From Lasioglossum baleicum (lineage: Eukaryota > Arthropoda > Insecta > Hymenoptera > Halictidae), in the NCBI RefSeq assembly GCF_051020765.1, contig NC_134944.1:2418001-2482000 (forward strand): 64,000 bases of DNA. The letters are read 5' to 3'. The position numbers and the translations under genes are program-made. Every line of letters starts with the position of its first letter. The first letter of the stretch is position 1. This document shows positions 61,559 to 64,000 of this stretch, piece after piece. Under the pieces are notes generated by a model. The model worked only from the letters and a program-made list of their open reading frames with translations. It ran no database searches and was not told the origin of the DNA.

Positions 61559-63082
61559 ATGACTGAAAAATCTGGATGCGGTGAATTGCAACAATTAGTC
61601 CAAGAAGAGGAATGCGAAGAGCCGTTAGGTCCTGGCGGTGAAGCTACCCCACCCTCGACTCCAGCTAGGTCGAAGAATCCAAATAAAAATGATACCCAGA
61701 GTTCCCATGTATCGGTACGAATTTATATTTCATCGCTGTGTTATAGTAAATATTAGGTATTAAACTACGTATTGTATTGTTTTAGCAACAAGTATTGTGG
61801 GAGAGTAACACACAGACATCGCCAATTGTCAGTAAAGGAAGCTCTGGCCAAGCGACTAGTCAAGGATCCATGGTTTCTGGTAGAGCGGTGAATCTTTCGA
61901 ATTATGGCAATCAATCTCGTTTAAGTTATGTGAACGAGAAAGAGAAACAGAGGTCCAATAGACCAGAATCATCAAAATTGAACCGCCAACATAAAGGTAT
62001 GTTAATATTTATTATGCTCTATACGAATTCAGAATTAATTTGACTAATTTTATATGTATTGTTCAGGAAGTTAGAATGTTAATCGAATTGAATAACTTAT
62101 TAAAGAAAGATTTATCCACAGCATAGCTAAATATGACCTATGTTAAATATCTTGCGAGCAATTGATGATTTTAGGTGGCTTAATAGTCTGGAAATAATGA
62201 ACTAAGTAAATATAAAATTTACATTTTCACCTAGAAAGCATTCTAGGATCATGTTTCTTCATTTTTATATTTTAAGTAAGACATTTTTTATTTTATCGAA
62301 ACACCCATGTCACTGTTCGAAACAATTCACTTTATACCTTGGACACGCTGCACGATTCTTTTCACTATTTTATTTCATGGATATTTGCAGTATAGTCTTT
62401 TTTCAAAAGTGAGGATCTGAGATACATTGAGCGACCGATGAGAGAAAAATCTGTGTTGAAATAATATCTGTTCTATTGTGTGACATAGTTAGATTTACTC
62501 AAATTGAGAAATCTATGATGTATGGCAGGTCTCTTTCGAAAAACAGACCGCTAAATCTGCATCATACTATATTTTGTACTTCAAGTTATTTTATGTTGAC
62601 AAATATTCGACTTTTACGTTTACATGTTATTGTTCACCGAATTTTTAGTTCATTCTTTTTCTTTTGGCATTATAAAATAAAGGTGTGGCGCCGTGCAAAC
62701 ATCATTGCTTTTTATCAGAGGTTCCTGACGTGCGACGTATGGAGCAGGCACTGTTACAACTTCTGGAAGATTTTCATAGCGGTAATTTATGCGCATTTGG
62801 TACGTTCGATCTTGATACAACTATTCCATGAATTAATTGGATTATGTTGTATCAACAAAACGATTATTGTGTATAAATTTAGGGAAGGACTGCAGCATGG
62901 AGCAAATGACAGATATCAGAGAGCAGCAGGAACGACTAGCTAAACTTCACTTCGAATTAGGTCCAAGACAAGACATTAGTGGGGAACAATCAGGAAGTCG
63001 TCATTCGGGTGCTAATATGCGTCATTTGTTGCACCGTCTCCAACAGCTCAGTATATGCATCGAAAAATTGCACAGTAAATAG
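61559..63082 (+). CDS. CCDC28: Coiled-coil domain-containing protein 28 family member
   Basis: An apparent orthologue of CCDC28A/B. Vertebrate CCDC28B is linked to Bardet-Biedl proteins, cilium length and mTORC2; the role in insects is not evident. Coding exons are 61559-61714, 61786-61996, 62719-62799 and 62883-63082. All boundaries are GT/AG and in phase, giving 215 residues. Residues 1-122 are polar, Ser/Pro/Gly-rich and probably disordered. Residues ~123-215 are the conserved region: EVPDVRRMEQALLQLLEDFH, then SGNLCAFGKDCSMEQM, REQQERLAKLHFELG and LLHRLQQLSICIEKLHS. The 81-bp third exon lies in a frame that looks unremarkable by itself; it was recognised by the family block DFHSGNL. Vertebrates have two copies (A and B), and this sequence does not decide between them. 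Confidence 0.93.
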
Positions 63083-63199
63083 TTACATAAGAATTCTACG
63101 TATATACGTTAGACACAAATAATTGTGTATAAGTTGTTACTGTAATATAAGTGATTACATTTTATTTTTAAATGAAAACTGTAAAAACTCTGATCACGA

Positions 63200-63205
63200 A
63201 ATAAA
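63200..63205 (+). terminator. Poly(A) signal of the CCDC28-like gene
   Basis: AATAAA 118 bases after the stop codon in an AT-rich 3' untranslated region, followed by a T-rich stretch. Confidence 0.6.
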
Positions 63206-64000
63206 AGCTGATCTTTTATATCGAAAATGCTTTAAAGTTCTGCTGGGAAAGCATATTTTACTTTTTTATGTTGTTTAGAGGTAGAAAATTTGTTCACCCG
63301 TATTGAATATGCTCTCAGGGTATTTAGCGCTCGCTATGTCGTCAATTCGTTCCCTATTTTCTCTTCTATTTGCAATTGCAACTCACAAGTTGAAAGACTG
63401 TCCTCGTAAGCATCGTAATTTTAATTCGCTGCTCAGACGCGATAAGTCACTCAAGTTCCTGTTGCTCATTATTTATGGGTACTTCAACTTGCGTACAAAC
63501 ACATAATATTATGTACACTCTCCAGGGAGCAACCGGTCATATGATATAAGCAGATTGCAGCTGTTTATGCGAGTTAACGAAGTTATGAAAAATGCAGACA
63601 GATTTTTATATATTCACGACAAATTGAAATTATTCCAAGAAGAAAGACATTCCACTCTCCATAATCTATTATCGACATTTGTTTTCCCAACATCTTGACT
63701 TTATCTTCAAAATCAAAATTATTATCTTCTAGAGTCTAGAGTTTATCAAAAGCACTTCTGGAGAAGTGATTACTGATAAACTAAATATTTATTTTTAACT
63801 AAAAATGTAGTAATTCCGACTTTGCAAGAGTGCTGATCTAAATGAATAAAGCTCGTTTAGAGAAAAATGATGCTTATAAAGCAATTTTAAATAATCGTGT
63901 CCCGACGAAGTGATTTGAATGGCCGATCGATTGCATCACTCGAATCTCATGCGATTCGGATGAATCAGATTTGGAGTGGCAGATTACAACGCATTCATAC
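63206..64000. other. AT-rich flank, no supported gene
   Basis: A 67-codon plus-strand open frame (63303-63506) resembles nothing known. No repeat or RNA gene was noticed. GC rises slightly in the last 100 bases. Confidence 0.55.

Noticed and set aside
63303..63506. 67-codon plus-strand frame after the CCDC28-like gene
   Set aside because: No homology and no start or splice context; it lies past the poly(A) signal of the preceding gene.
1..64000. CRISPR arrays, bacterial operons or integrated viral genes
   Set aside because: No regularly spaced repeats with unique spacers, no ribosome-binding-site-led operons and no viral protein similarity were seen. The sequence is eukaryotic throughout.

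Overview
The window reads as nuclear DNA of an insect, most likely a hymenopteran (a bee is my best guess). The evidence is short introns of about 70-720 bp with canonical GT/AG ends, an invertebrate-like set of cut-and-paste DNA transposons, CpG-rich non-coding DNA without strong CpG depletion, and AT-rich DNA around two of the three genes. The order and species cannot be proved from sequence alone. There are no bacterial or viral features.

Layout. Positions 1-46,250 hold no protein-coding gene that I can support. This part is CpG-rich non-coding DNA with microsatellites and several DNA-transposon remnants: a 563-bp Tc1/Tc3-like deletion derivative (8954-9516) with a broken transposase start; a 1,019-bp hAT-like element (24758-25776) with an 8-bp target duplication and a transposase fragment, plus other ends of the same family at 5.8, 24.7, 31.3 and 42.7 kb; a 3,344-bp hAT element with long inverted arms (37017-40360) that carries a 105-bp-period tandem array, an AT microsatellite and a mariner-like element that itself carries a TTAA-flanked MITE; and a 214-bp TTAA-flanked MITE (42424-42637).

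Three complete spliced genes were reconstructed. At 46253-47050 (+) lies an MPC1-family mitochondrial pyruvate carrier subunit (3 exons, 107 aa). At 59279-60891 (-) lies a UBAC1/KPC2-like ubiquitin-ligase cofactor (6 exons, 352 aa). At 61559-63082 (+) lies a CCDC28-family protein (4 coding exons, 215 aa). The last two are divergently arranged head to head around a 667-bp shared promoter region that carries a CTCF-like site. Between MPC1 and UBAC1 lies about 12 kb of non-coding DNA with a sharp drop in GC near 56.5 kb, a long (CT)n tract and a pair of 56-bp direct repeats built from palindromes.

The three genes do not form an obvious pathway: one acts in mitochondrial pyruvate import, one in ubiquitination, one in a conserved coiled-coil/cilium-linked family. 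No clearly new biological system was found. The most unusual structures are the nested transposon at 37-40 kb, the repeated CCACCCCCG nonamer in the CpG-rich part, and the palindromic repeat pair at 57.7-57.9 kb.
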